From assembly GCF_900107675.1 (NCBI RefSeq), contig NZ_FNRI01000003.1:343709-407708 (forward strand): a stretch of DNA of 64,000 nucleotides, written 5' to 3'. Positions within the stretch are counted from its first letter, which is position 1, and every line of letters starts with the position of its first letter. Below the pieces are notes generated by a model, which did not search any database, was not told where the DNA came from, and saw nothing but the letters and a program-made list of their open reading frames with translations. A program made the translations under genes and the position numbers. Source of the DNA: Alistipes timonensis JC136 (GTDB lineage Bacteria > Bacteroidota > Bacteroidia > Bacteroidales > Rikenellaceae). This document shows, one piece after another, positions 52,259-61,534 of the stretch.

Positions 52259-54946
52259 ATGAAAAAACTGCTTTATATCCTTTGTGCCGTCGTACTGGCC
52301 GCGGGATGTTCGGACGACGACACTGCGTCCTACTACCTCGACGAGCTGGTTATCGACACGGCCAACTGCCTCGCTGAAGGCAGCTACGTGCAGGGTGTCG
52401 AAGCGAACGACCTCTGCCGCATAAAGATTCCTTACGAGAACGCCAAGGGCGGCACGGCACGCATCAGTGCTCCTGAAACCAACGGCCTGCGCATCGACGC
52501 GCAGGAGGTAGCGCTCGTGTCGGGTGCGGGTGAAGCGACGGTCGTCGTCAAAGGCACACCCCTGCTGCTCGAAACTTCGTTCCTGCAGCTCAACATCGAG
52601 TACCGGGCCAAAACCTACCTTTCGAGCGTCGAGATCGCCGTGCTGGAAGACGTGGATCCCTCGGGATCGATCGAATTCGAGATCGACCAGACGCCGCTTG
52701 CCGGGCTGACTGCTCCCAAGACCATTGCCTTCACCGTCAGCCCGACGATGGCCGCGATTGTCGAATCGGGAACGACACCCGACGGACTGCGCGTCAACGT
52801 CATTTCGGATCCCGCCACCGGCGAGGGAAGCGTCACGCTGACCCCTGCCGCCAATTTCCTCGGCGGCGAGGTGGAACTGACCGCCTCGTTCGGCGCCCGT
52901 GCACCGCAGGTGCGCAAAATCCGCGTCAGCGCTTTCGCCGCCGGTGAAGGTACGGCCGACGCTCCCTATGAGATTACCTCTGCCGCAGAACTCGAAAAGA
53001 TCGGCTACGGTTTCGATAAGGCTTTCCGCCTCACTTCGGATATCGTTCTCGACAATAACTGGACGCCCGTCGGCACCGAGGCGCAGCCTTTCTCGGGTTC
53101 GCTCGACGGCAACGGCCGCAAGGTCACGCTGGCGCTCGACCGTCCGACGGAGGATTATGTCGCCCTTTTCGCCCGTGTCGGTGCGGGTGCCGAGGTCACG
53201 AACCTGACGCTCGACGGCAGTGTCACGGGCCGTAATTACGTTTCGGCGCTGGCGGCCGCCAGCGAAGCATCGCTCTCGGCTGATGTTGCGGCGGTCACGG
53301 TCAAAGGTGAAAATTTCGTTGCCGCAGCAGTCGCTTCGGGTGCGGGCAGGGATGCCCGGGTGATCGAGTTCGGTACGGTCCCCGCAGCCGTGAATATCAC
53401 GATGGGCACGGATTCGGCCACCGAGTCGCTGGGACTCGTGACCAAGGGCGCGACGGTGACTTTCGATCCGGGTACGACCGGCACGTCGTGGAGTTATGAC
53501 GATGCTTCGGGGAATTTCACCGTCACCAAAGAGGACGATTTCTCCGGCGGCGACGTTACGTTCCGCGTGGCGCTCGGTGACCGGGTGACTTCGACGGTGC
53601 ACACCATTGCGGTTTCGTCGAAAAATATGTACGAAAGCGGTTCGGGCCTCGAGGGCGATCCTTACGTGGTGGTCGATGCCGATCAGTTCACTGCGACGCT
53701 GCACACCTATCCTGCGGCTCATGTGAAACTGACGGAGGACATCGCCGTTTCGAACTGGGAGACTATTCCTGCGTTCTCGGGCTCGCTCGACGGCGGCGGA
53801 CATACGGTCGGAGGGCTGACGGCTCCTTTCGTTGCGACACTTACGGGTACGGTTGAGAACGTGAAATTCTCCGGTGTGAATATCGCTGCCGGCAAGAGTG
53901 CCTGCGGGGCCGTGGCCAATCTGCTCGACGGACATGTCGAAGGAGTGGCCGTGACGGGTACGCTGTCGGCGGAGTCGGGAGCGTCGTCAGGCGATACGGG
54001 CTTCGGAGCCATTGCCGGTCAGGCGCAGGGTTCGTCCGTCATCGATAACTGTTATGTGAATGTCACAATGACCACCAATTCGAATTTCGCAACCGGAGGT
54101 CTGGTCGGTGTCATTAAGGGTACGAACGGCGTTACGATGTCCAATTCAACGGTCGAAGGTTCGATTTCCGGTTCGATTTCCGGCACGAAGCTGGGCGGTA
54201 TCCTGGGGCGCAAAACCAATACGAACCAAAATTCGAAAGATATTATTAAGGGATGTCTGGTGACTGCCGAAGTGAAGATGACCGGCGAGGGTTCGAATAT
54301 GATCGGCGGTATTTTCGGCGCTTTGCAGGGAGCAACCGTCAGCGGCGATTACGTCGGCGGTATCACCATTGAGAAGAGTGCCTTTACGGGAAGCGTCAGC
54401 GGTGGGAATGCCGTGGGCGGCATCGGCGGCGTATGTTGTTCGGTCCGCGACTGCTATGTCGGCGGATCGGTGCAGGCGATCAGCGTGTCATCTTCCAGTA
54501 CGGCTGCCGCAGCCGGAATCTCGGCTGCCGTCAAGGGTGACGTTGAGCGCTGCGTGGTCTACGGGGCGCGTGTGACGGGAGGTCCGAAGGGCTCTTCCTA
54601 TACGGCCGGTATCGTGAACGTAAAGAATGGCAATGCTCCGAAGGCAACCGGCTGCGCCGTGATCGCTACTACGATTCAGACCGGCGGGTTTGCCATTTAC
54701 GGTACGGCGTCGGGCGATATTACCGCTACGTCCAATTACCGTTGGAATGTCTCCTATGCCGATGCGGCGGCTTATGTTGCGCTGGATACCGATACTTATG
54801 GTCAGGACGGTATCGAGCAGGAACCGACACAGGCGTTGTTCGAAAGTCTCGGCTACGACTTCACGTCGGTGTGGACCTGGGACGCTGCGGCATCGGCTCC
54901 GAAACTGCAGAAAACCGGTTGTGACGATGCTGTGAAGATCAACTAA
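52259..54946 (+). CDS. Large surface lipoprotein with GLUG-type beta-helix repeats
   Basis: An 895-residue lipoprotein: lipobox C17 followed by SDDDT, a strong surface-export signal. The N-terminal 220 residues are beta-sandwich-like. Two modules of the form FSGSLDGNGRKV and FSGSLDGGGHTV (near 277 and 505) start GLUG-like regions, and GGLVG, GGILG, GGIFG and GGIGG repeats between about 610 and 730 suit a beta-helix. Such proteins act as binding or adhesive stalks. In this operon it is the probable second surface glycan-binding protein. A lyase-type activity, which also occurs on beta-helices, cannot be excluded, but no catalytic residues are evident. Confidence 0.72.
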   Translation: MKKLLYILCAVVLAAGCSDDDTASYYLDELVIDTANCLAEGSYVQGVEANDLCRIKIPYENAKGGTARISAPETNGLRIDAQEVALVSGAGEATVVVKGTPLLLETSFLQLNIEYRAKTYLSSVEIAVLEDVDPSGSIEFEIDQTPLAGLTAPKTIAFTVSPTMAAIVESGTTPDGLRVNVISDPATGEGSVTLTPAANFLGGEVELTASFGARAPQVRKIRVSAFAAGEGTADAPYEITSAAELEKIGYGFDKAFRLTSDIVLDNNWTPVGTEAQPFSGSLDGNGRKVTLALDRPTEDYVALFARVGAGAEVTNLTLDGSVTGRNYVSALAAASEASLSADVAAVTVKGENFVAAAVASGAGRDARVIEFGTVPAAVNITMGTDSATESLGLVTKGATVTFDPGTTGTSWSYDDASGNFTVTKEDDFSGGDVTFRVALGDRVTSTVHTIAVSSKNMYESGSGLEGDPYVVVDADQFTATLHTYPAAHVKLTEDIAVSNWETIPAFSGSLDGGGHTVGGLTAPFVATLTGTVENVKFSGVNIAAGKSACGAVANLLDGHVEGVAVTGTLSAESGASSGDTGFGAIAGQAQGSSVIDNCYVNVTMTTNSNFATGGLVGVIKGTNGVTMSNSTVEGSISGSISGTKLGGILGRKTNTNQNSKDIIKGCLVTAEVKMTGEGSNMIGGIFGALQGATVSGDYVGGITIEKSAFTGSVSGGNAVGGIGGVCCSVRDCYVGGSVQAISVSSSSTAAAAGISAAVKGDVERCVVYGARVTGGPKGSSYTAGIVNVKNGNAPKATGCAVIATTIQTGGFAIYGTASGDITATSNYRWNVSYADAAAYVALDTDTYGQDGIEQEPTQALFESLGYDFTSVWTWDAAASAPKLQKTGCDDAVKIN

Positions 54947-54971
54947 TTAACCGTGAATAAGAAGATTGATT

Positions 54972-55874
54972 ATGAAAAAGATACTCTTTATCCTCGTTGC
55001 TCTGGTGTGCGCCGTTACGGCGTGCACCAAAGAGCAACTGATCTCGGACCTGCCCGAGGACATCAACAAACCCGAAGGCGGAACGACGGGGGCCACGAAG
55101 GCCAAACGCGGCGTTTGCCAAAGTACGAACACGCTGGATTTCGGACAAAAGCTCGTCGATCTGAAAGCCAACTGGTATTATACCTGGGGGCTCGATCCCA
55201 GCAATACGGTCGAGGGCGCGGAGTTCGTGCCGATGTTCTGGGGCGCTTCGTCGGTCACCAAGGATAACTGCGACAAGATCAACAAGCTCTACGAAGAGGG
55301 CCGGGTTTTCTACGTGTTGGGATTCAACGAACCCGATCTGAAGGAGGAGTCGAACATGAGTGTCGCCGACGCTCTCGAAAAGTGGGAATTTCTTTGCCAA
55401 AACCTCGACAGCCGCATCAAACTCGTGAGTCCGGCCCCGTCGTATCCCACGCGGGCATGGCTCGATGAGTTTATGGCCGGGGTTGCGCAGCGGGGATTGC
55501 GCTGCGACTATGTCGCCGTACACATGTATGCAGGCATCGGGACCCAGAATTATCAGTCGGTGATCCGCGATGTTTACAATAAATTCGGCAAGAAAATCTG
55601 GATCACCGAGTTTGCGCCGCGCGACGACAATGCCAAGAACAACGGCTACAACAGCTATACCGAGAGCCGCGTACTCGATCAGATGAAGGTGCTGTTGCCG
55701 GCTTACCAGGGAATGAACGAGGTGTTCCGCTACTCGTGGTTCGGATGTGCTTCGCCGACGATGATCGGCCTGATCACCTCGCGCTTCTTCGGCGACGACG
55801 AGCAGATCACCTCGCTGGGCGAATATTACGCCACGCTCGAACCCAACGAAAAAATACAGCTTAAGAATCGATAG
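54972..55874 (+). CDS. GH128-like endo-beta-1,3-glucanase lipoprotein
   Basis: Glycosyl hydrolase of the Asl1/GH128 type, 300 residues, lipidated at C18. ATG 54972 is used; the codon two positions earlier is TTG. The TIM-barrel catalytic acids are visible: acid/base E120 in LGFNEPD and nucleophile E213 in IWITEFA, with aromatic cleft residues in WYYTWG (about 68-73) and MFWG (88-91). Known GH128 enzymes cut beta-1,3-glucans, which gives the best clue to the PUL2 substrate. As a probable surface lipoprotein it would make the first internal cuts. It lies 25 bases after the GLUG protein. Confidence 0.85.
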   Translation: MKKILFILVALVCAVTACTKEQLISDLPEDINKPEGGTTGATKAKRGVCQSTNTLDFGQKLVDLKANWYYTWGLDPSNTVEGAEFVPMFWGASSVTKDNCDKINKLYEEGRVFYVLGFNEPDLKEESNMSVADALEKWEFLCQNLDSRIKLVSPAPSYPTRAWLDEFMAGVAQRGLRCDYVAVHMYAGIGTQNYQSVIRDVYNKFGKKIWITEFAPRDDNAKNNGYNSYTESRVLDQMKVLLPAYQGMNEVFRYSWFGCASPTMIGLITSRFFGDDEQITSLGEYYATLEPNEKIQLKNR

Positions 55875-55879
55875 ATCGC

Positions 55880-57679
55880 ATGAAAAAAATACTGATCCTG
55901 GCAGCCCTGCTATCGGCCTCTTTTTCCTACGGGCAGCGCACCGAAGGGCTCGACCCGCTGATCCAGAACGTCTACGGACGTGAAATCCAGTCGTTGAACG
56001 GATACTGGAACTATTTTGCCGATCCGCTCGAAACCGGTTATTACGACTACCGTCGCCGGCCCGATCCCAACGGATTTTTCAAAGACAAGCAGGTGGACAA
56101 CGTTACTACGTGGAAAGAATACGACTTCGACCTTTCGCCCGTGATGGCCGTTCCCGGCGACTGGAACACGCAGGTATACCAGCTTTTCCACTACGAGGGG
56201 ATGGTCTGGATGCGCCACAAATTTCCGGCTGTCCGGGAGGCCGGAAAACGGAACTATCTCTATTTCGGAGCTTCGAACTACCTCACCCATGTCTTTCTGA
56301 ACGGGGAGCATGTCGGCGACCATGAAGGCGGTTATACGCCGTTCAATTTCGATGTGACGGACCTGCTTCGCGACGGGGAGAACACGCTGGTGGTCGCTGT
56401 GGACAACAAGCGGCTGCCCGAACGGGTGCCGACCATCATCTGTGACTGGTTCAATTACGGCGGCGTTACGCGCGACGTGATGCTGGTGTCTGTTCCCGAG
56501 CGTTTTGTCGAGAGTTATACCGTACGGCTGAAACCCGGTACGGTCGATACCGTCGAGGCTTTCGTGCGCATGAACCGCAAACAGGCCGGACAACGTGTCG
56601 GACTCGCCATCCCCGAGCTGAAGATCGACCTGCAGGGAACGACCGACGCCGACGGCATCGCGCGGTTTGAGAAACGCGCGCGGATCGGCCTCTGGTCGCC
56701 CGAATCCCCTAAACTCTATGCCGTTGAGATTGCATCGGACGATGACCGGGTGGAGGATGAGATCGGATTCCGCACCATCGAGACCCGCGGTCGTGAAATA
56801 CTGCTTAATGGAAAACCGATCTTCCTGCGCGGCATTTCGATCCACGAAGAGGCGGCATTCCGCAACGGGCGTATCGCCAAGGTCGAGGAGGACCGCACGC
56901 TGCTCAATTGGGCCAGGGAACTGGGGTGCAATTACGTCCGTCTGGCCCACTATCCGCACAACGAACAGATGGTGCGCGAAGCCGAACGAATGGGACTGCT
57001 GGTGTGGAGCGAGATCCCGGTTTACTGGACGATCCTCTGGGAGCGCGAGGATGTTTATGCCAATGCCCTGAACCAATTGGACGAGATGATCGAGCGCGAC
57101 CAGAACCGCTGCAACGTCATTATATGGTCGATCGCCAACGAGACGCCCCACGGCGACGCCCGCGACCGGTTTCTGTCGTCGCTGGCCGCCTATGCCCGTG
57201 AAAAGGATCCCACGCGCCTGATCTCGATGGCCATGGAGCGTAACGATAAAAGTCCCGAGGTGCTCTCCGTGCAGGATAACATGAACAAATATGTCGACAT
57301 CATCAGCCTGAACGAGTATGTGGGCTGGTACGACGGGACCAATGAAAAGATCGACCGCGTGCGCTGGGAGATCGACTACGAGAAACCGGTCATGATCTCG
57401 GAGTTCGGCGGCGGCGCCCCTTACGGCAGGCACGGTGAAGCCACGGAGATATGGACCGAGGAGTATCAGGCCGACCTCTATCGCAAGACGCTGCGGATGA
57501 TCGAGGAGCGGATGCCGCCGGTATCGGGCATTTCGCCCTGGGTGCTCAAGGATTTCCGCTCGGCACGCCGGCTGCTGCCGCAGACGCAGGACGGGTTCAA
57601 CCGCAAGGGGGTTATCTCCGACCGCGGGGAACGCAAACAAGCATTTTACGTACTTCAGGACTATTACAAAACGAAATAA
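55880..57679 (+). CDS. GH2-family glycoside hydrolase
   Basis: Exo-acting glycosidase of 599 residues with a signal peptide (about 1-18), probably periplasmic. The three GH2 parts are present: a sugar-binding domain (YFGASNYLTHVFLNGEHVG), an immunoglobulin-like domain, and a TIM barrel with acid/base E421 in IANETP and nucleophile E508 in MISEFGGG. The short length (about 600) and IHEEAAFRNGR segment recall beta-glucuronidase- and exo-glucosidase-type members rather than large beta-galactosidases. Specificity is not certain; in this operon it could trim glucan fragments. It lies 5 bases after the GH128 gene and overlaps the GH5 gene by one base. Confidence 0.88.
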   Translation: MKKILILAALLSASFSYGQRTEGLDPLIQNVYGREIQSLNGYWNYFADPLETGYYDYRRRPDPNGFFKDKQVDNVTTWKEYDFDLSPVMAVPGDWNTQVYQLFHYEGMVWMRHKFPAVREAGKRNYLYFGASNYLTHVFLNGEHVGDHEGGYTPFNFDVTDLLRDGENTLVVAVDNKRLPERVPTIICDWFNYGGVTRDVMLVSVPERFVESYTVRLKPGTVDTVEAFVRMNRKQAGQRVGLAIPELKIDLQGTTDADGIARFEKRARIGLWSPESPKLYAVEIASDDDRVEDEIGFRTIETRGREILLNGKPIFLRGISIHEEAAFRNGRIAKVEEDRTLLNWARELGCNYVRLAHYPHNEQMVREAERMGLLVWSEIPVYWTILWEREDVYANALNQLDEMIERDQNRCNVIIWSIANETPHGDARDRFLSSLAAYAREKDPTRLISMAMERNDKSPEVLSVQDNMNKYVDIISLNEYVGWYDGTNEKIDRVRWEIDYEKPVMISEFGGGAPYGRHGEATEIWTEEYQADLYRKTLRMIEERMPPVSGISPWVLKDFRSARRLLPQTQDGFNRKGVISDRGERKQAFYVLQDYYKTK

Positions 57680-58923
57680 TGACTGCTATTCTCAAACACC
57701 TCACCCTCTCTCTTGCCGTGCTGTGCTGTGCGGCATGCGCCGACCGGGCCGACGGGCCGACGGATTTCATACGTACCGACGGTGTGAATCTGGTCGACGG
57801 AAACGGGGAGCGCTTCGAAATCCGGGGCACGAACCTCGGGCATTGGCTCAATCCGGAGGGATACCTCTTTCAGTTTCCCAAGAGCGCCAATTCGCCGCAC
57901 CGCATCCATGAAGGGCTGTGCCAGCTGGTCGGCCCTGCCTATATGGAGCGTTTCTGGCGTACGTTTCGCGAGAATTACATCACACGCGAAGATATCGATT
58001 ACATCGCTTCGACCGGAGCTACGACCGTGCGGCTGCCGTTCCATTACAAGCTCTTCACCGGGGAGGAGTATCTCGGGCTGCATGATCCCGAGGAGGGATT
58101 TGCCCTCGTGGACCGCGTTGTAGAGTGGTGTCGTGACGCCGGGTTGCGGTTGATTCTCGATATGCACGACTGTCCGGGCGGGCAGACCGGCGACAACATC
58201 GACGATTCGTACGGTTATCCGTGGCTGTTCCGCAGTCCGGAGATGCAGGAACGGTTCATCGCCGTCTGGCGCGGCATTGCGGCCCGTTATGCGGATGAAC
58301 CCACGATCCTCGGCTATGACCTGATGAACGAGCCGATCGCCCACTATTTCGAAGACAAGGAGGAGTTGAACGCCGAACTCCAGCCGTTGATGATCCGTGC
58401 GGCGAAAGCCATTCGCGAGGTGGACCCCCGTCACATCCTGATTCTCGCCGGGGCGCAGTGGAACACGAACTTCAAAGTTTATGACAATTGGACTTTCGAC
58501 GACAATCTGGTTTTCACGTGCCACATTTACAAGTGTCCCCCTTCGGTCAATTCGCTCAAAGGCTTCGCGGCGTTCCGCGACAAGTCGCAATGCCCGATGT
58601 ATATGGGCGAAACCGGCGAGAATACCGACGAGTGGGTCGGGAATTTCCGCAAGGCGCTCGACGAGATGAACATCGGGTGGACTTTCTGGACTTACAAGCG
58701 GCTCGACGCCCAGCGATCGTTCGTGAGCGTGCCGATGCCCGAAGGCTGGCAGAAGATTTGCGACTTTCTGGCAGCCGACCGCTCCGAGTACGGGCTCATC
58801 CGTGAGGCTCGTCCCGATCAGTCCGAGATACGCCGCATCCTCGATATTTACCTCGAGAACTGCAAATTTGCGAACTGCCGCCCGAATGACGGCTATGTGG
58901 CTGCCCTGGGGCTGAACCCATAA
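57679..58923 (+). CDS. GH5-family glucanase lipoprotein
   Basis: Glycosidase of 414 residues. The ATG at 57679 overlaps the GH2 stop (TAATG) and gives a signal peptide with a lipobox near C20 (AACADRAD). The clan-A barrel has acid/base E218 in DLMNEP and nucleophile E311 in YMGETGE, with a conserved TTVRLPFHYKLF segment and DMHDCPGGQ earlier. The GTNLGHWLNPEGY start resembles exo-beta-1,3-glucanase-type GH5 enzymes, agreeing with the GH128 partner. The subfamily cannot be fixed by eye. It is the last gene of PUL2 and is followed by a strong terminator. Confidence 0.88.
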   Translation: MTAILKHLTLSLAVLCCAACADRADGPTDFIRTDGVNLVDGNGERFEIRGTNLGHWLNPEGYLFQFPKSANSPHRIHEGLCQLVGPAYMERFWRTFRENYITREDIDYIASTGATTVRLPFHYKLFTGEEYLGLHDPEEGFALVDRVVEWCRDAGLRLILDMHDCPGGQTGDNIDDSYGYPWLFRSPEMQERFIAVWRGIAARYADEPTILGYDLMNEPIAHYFEDKEELNAELQPLMIRAAKAIREVDPRHILILAGAQWNTNFKVYDNWTFDDNLVFTCHIYKCPPSVNSLKGFAAFRDKSQCPMYMGETGENTDEWVGNFRKALDEMNIGWTFWTYKRLDAQRSFVSVPMPEGWQKICDFLAADRSEYGLIREARPDQSEIRRILDIYLENCKFANCRPNDGYVAALGLNP

Positions 58924-58961
58924 TCGTAACTTTGGAATAACATACTGATACTTAGCTGGAG

Positions 58962-59003
58962 AAAGCGCTCCGGAATCTTCGAATGATTCCGGGCGCTTTT
59001 TTT
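58962..59003 (+). terminator. Terminator of the PUL2 operon
   Basis: A long stem (AAAGCGC, one bulged T, CCGGAATC, with complements) and a 7-base loop, followed by a run of seven T at 58997-59003. Confidence 0.92.
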
Positions 59004-59128
59004 GTTATGCGGCAGAGGGAAAACGGTTTCTTTATACACAATTCGGGCTCTGTTCCGGGAAACCCTCGCGCGAGGAACGGAATTTGAAACGATGGTCGGG
59101 ACAGCAAACCAAAAAAATTTAAACAACC

Positions 59129-59770
59129 ATGAACGTCAAAAAATTACGTTACTTTGCGTTCGCACTCATTGCAGTTGCGTTCTGCGCGTGTCAGAAGGAG
59201 CCTTCGACGTCGGACCTTCACCGGGATTATCTGGTCTACACCGCCCACGACACCGACACCGATTTCGCCGCCATCGACACTTACTATGTTCCCGACAGCA
59301 TCCTGGTGATCGGGAACAGCGACAAGACCGAATACTGGAAAGATGCCGACGCCCTGGAGATCATCGGCACGGTGGTCGACAACATGAACAGCGCGGGTTA
59401 TACGCGTACCGACGACAAGGATGCCGCCAACGTGGGCATTCAGCTCAGCTACGTCGAGAAAGTGACCTACTTCGTCGGCTATGACTATCCCTACTGGTGG
59501 TGGTACTACCCCTACTACTGGGCGCCCGGATACTGGGGCGACTGGGTTGGCTGGCACTACCCTTATAGCGTCTATTACGGATATACGGCCGGTTCGCTGC
59601 TGCTGGAAATGCTGGACCTCGAGGCCGATCAGGAGACCGGCAAGAAACTGCCCGTCGTGTGGGACAGCTTCATCGGCGGTCTGCTGACTTCCGATGCGGA
59701 ACTCAACCAGCAGCGCACGATCGCCGGCGTCGAGCAGGCATTCGAGCAGTCGCCTTATCTGGCAAAATAG
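59129..59770 (+). CDS. DUF4136-type lipoprotein with aromatic-rich segment
   Basis: A 213-residue lipoprotein with lipobox C20 (AFCACQKEPS). The arrangement of a beta strand on FAAIDTYYVPDS, a region about DAANVGIQLSYVEK and a final QAFEQSPYLAK fits DUF4136, small envelope lipoproteins of unknown function. Residues of about 118-155 are unusually rich in Tyr, Trp, Pro and Gly (DYPYWWWYYPYYWAPGYWG). The gene is 26 bases before the barrel protein gene, probably its partner. The 205-base gap before it holds the PUL2 terminator and no clear promoter. Confidence 0.75.
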   Translation: MNVKKLRYFAFALIAVAFCACQKEPSTSDLHRDYLVYTAHDTDTDFAAIDTYYVPDSILVIGNSDKTEYWKDADALEIIGTVVDNMNSAGYTRTDDKDAANVGIQLSYVEKVTYFVGYDYPYWWWYYPYYWAPGYWGDWVGWHYPYSVYYGYTAGSLLLEMLDLEADQETGKKLPVVWDSFIGGLLTSDAELNQQRTIAGVEQAFEQSPYLAK

Positions 59771-59796
59771 TTTAACAGCAAAAAAATCGTCCGATT

Positions 59797-60423
59797 ATGA
59801 AAACATCGAAATACCTCAAAACCATCGCTATCTGCGCCGTTATGCTCGCCGCGGCCCTGCCGGGCAAGGCGCAGGTATTCCCCAACACCTACATCAATGT
59901 CGACTGGCAGGTGGGCGTGCCTCTGGGCGCCGATTTCGCCGACAAGACCTCGGGCTGGGGCATGAACTTCGAAGGCGGCTACTTCGTGACGCCGGCTATC
60001 ACCGTGGGTCCGTTCATCTCCTACCAGACCAACCTGCAAAGCATTTCGCGCCAGACGCTCGACCTGGGCGACGGCTCGGCGCTGACCACCAACCAGAAAC
60101 ACGCCCTGTTTCAACTGCCGTTCGGCGTTACGGGACGTTACAACTGGCTTACGGACAGTGTATTCCAACCCTATGCCGGACTGAAGCTGGGTGCCAGCTA
60201 CGCTGAAATGTCGTCTTACTACTACGTCATCAAACAGTACACCGACACGTGGGGATTCTTCGTTTCGCCGGAAATCGGCGTGTCGATCTTCCCGCGTCCC
60301 GACTATCGTTTGGGCTTCCACGTGGCGCTCTATTACAGCTACGCCACCAACAGCGGCGATGTGCTGACCTACTCGATCAACAACATCAACAATTTCGGTA
60401 TACGCGTCGGTATTTCGTTCTGA
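59797..60423 (+). CDS. Small outer membrane beta-barrel protein
   Basis: A 208-residue protein with a signal peptide (about 1-25, cleaved after GKA). Alternating hydrophobic strands, GWGMNFEGGYFVTPAITVG, LPFGVTGRYNW and LGFHVALYYSYA, and a terminal GIRVGISF indicate an eight-stranded OmpA/OmpX-type barrel. No function is suggested beyond the outer membrane location. It is co-oriented with the DUF4136 gene and ends with a terminator. Confidence 0.8.
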   Translation: MKTSKYLKTIAICAVMLAAALPGKAQVFPNTYINVDWQVGVPLGADFADKTSGWGMNFEGGYFVTPAITVGPFISYQTNLQSISRQTLDLGDGSALTTNQKHALFQLPFGVTGRYNWLTDSVFQPYAGLKLGASYAEMSSYYYVIKQYTDTWGFFVSPEIGVSIFPRPDYRLGFHVALYYSYATNSGDVLTYSINNINNFGIRVGISF

Positions 60424-60448
60424 CGCCCATCGGGTGACGCCTCACCGG

Positions 60449-60483
60449 AAACGCCGGACCTTCCTCGGAGGGTTCGGCGTTTT
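60449..60483 (+). terminator. Terminator after the barrel protein gene
   Basis: Stem AAACGCCG with CGGCGTTT around an internally paired loop, followed by a short T-run. Confidence 0.75.
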
Positions 60484-60610
60484 CATGCGTCCGGATTTGG
60501 CGGTTCCGTTTTAAAGACCTATCTTGCGGGACCAAAACCATTGGATGTTTAAAAAGGATTCGGCATCGTAGGAGTCCATGCCGTAAATGGATTCCGTTTT
60601 TTCTGCACAT

Positions 60611-60670
60611 CCGGACAAGTCTGTCCGGCAGTATTTTTATATACCCTATTTCAGCCGTCCGACAGGACGG
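60611..60670 (+). promoter_or_regulatory. Two hairpins in the leader of the methyltransferase gene
   Basis: Hairpin 1 (60611-60628): CCGGACA, loop AGTC, TGTCCGG, followed after a few bases by a T-run. Hairpin 2 (60655-60670): CCGTCC, loop GACA, GGACGG, ending 17 bases before the ATG. The 264-base gap contains no other gene and no exact -7 element; TATCTTGC near 60520 is a weak candidate. Confidence 0.5.
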
Positions 60671-60687
60671 TCAAAACATCCAGAACC

Positions 60688-61467
60688 ATGAACAAAGAAA
60701 ATAAAGAACCGATTTTCGAATTCGATTTCAACCTTATCGCCGACTTTTTCCGCGCCCTCGACCGGCAGGGTCCCGGCGGCGACGAACAAACCCTCCGGGC
60801 CCTGGAGTTCCTCCCCGCGACCGGTCCCGGACTCCGCATCGCTGACATCGGCTGCGGCACGGGACGGCAGACCGAAGTGCTCGCCCGGCACCTCGACGGC
60901 ACGATCACGGCCGTAGACCTGCTGCCCGCGATGATCGAGGGGCTCCGCGCCCGGATGAAACGCATGGGATTGGGCGACCGGGTCACGGCGCTCGTCGGGT
61001 CGATGGACGAACTGGCCTTCGGCGACGAAGAGCTGGACCTCATCTGGGCCGAAGGGTCGATCTACAACATCGGTTTCGAACGGGGGCTCACCGAATGGCG
61101 GCGGTTTCTCAAACCCGGGGGCGTGATCGCCGTCACCGAGTGCTCGTGGCTCGCGCCCTCGCGGCTTCCGGAGACGGCGTACATCCGGGAGAATTTCCCG
61201 GACATCGACACCCCTGCGGCCAAGGTGCGCATGCTCGAAAAGGCCGGTTATGTGCCGCTGGCGCATTTCGTGCTGCCGCAGCACTGCTGGACGCAGAATT
61301 ATTTCGCCGCGGTGGCCGCGCGCATCCCCGATTTCCTGGAAGAGCAGGGCCACAGCCCGGCAGCGGTCCGAATGGCCACGCTGATGCGGGAGGAGATCGA
61401 ACACTACCGCGCCCACGGAACGGATTATGGATACGTTTTCTATATCGGGCAGAAACCCGAAAAGTAA
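60688..61467 (+). CDS. SAM-dependent methyltransferase
   Basis: Class I methyltransferase, 259 residues, cytoplasmic. Motif I is IADIGCGTGRQTEVLARH (about 51-68), with an acidic residue after the next strand (ITAVDLLP) and a post-motif DLIWAEGSIYN. The C-terminal half has no landmarks that fix the substrate, although the overall form recalls small-molecule methylases. ATG 60688 is used; the leader contains two hairpins. The gene stands alone, with a terminator after it. Confidence 0.85.
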   Translation: MNKENKEPIFEFDFNLIADFFRALDRQGPGGDEQTLRALEFLPATGPGLRIADIGCGTGRQTEVLARHLDGTITAVDLLPAMIEGLRARMKRMGLGDRVTALVGSMDELAFGDEELDLIWAEGSIYNIGFERGLTEWRRFLKPGGVIAVTECSWLAPSRLPETAYIRENFPDIDTPAAKVRMLEKAGYVPLAHFVLPQHCWTQNYFAAVAARIPDFLEEQGHSPAAVRMATLMREEIEHYRAHGTDYGYVFYIGQKPEK

Positions 61468-61486
61468 TCCTGCCGTCGTAACGTGA

Positions 61487-61518
61487 AGAGGTCCGCTTTC
61501 ATCGGAAAGCGGACCTCT
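61487..61518. terminator. Bidirectional hairpin after the methyltransferase gene
   Basis: A 14-bp perfect stem AGAGGTCCGCTTTC with its complement and a 4-base loop, between convergent genes. The T-run is short. Confidence 0.75.
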
Positions 61519-61534
61519 CTGTTTCATTCCGGGA

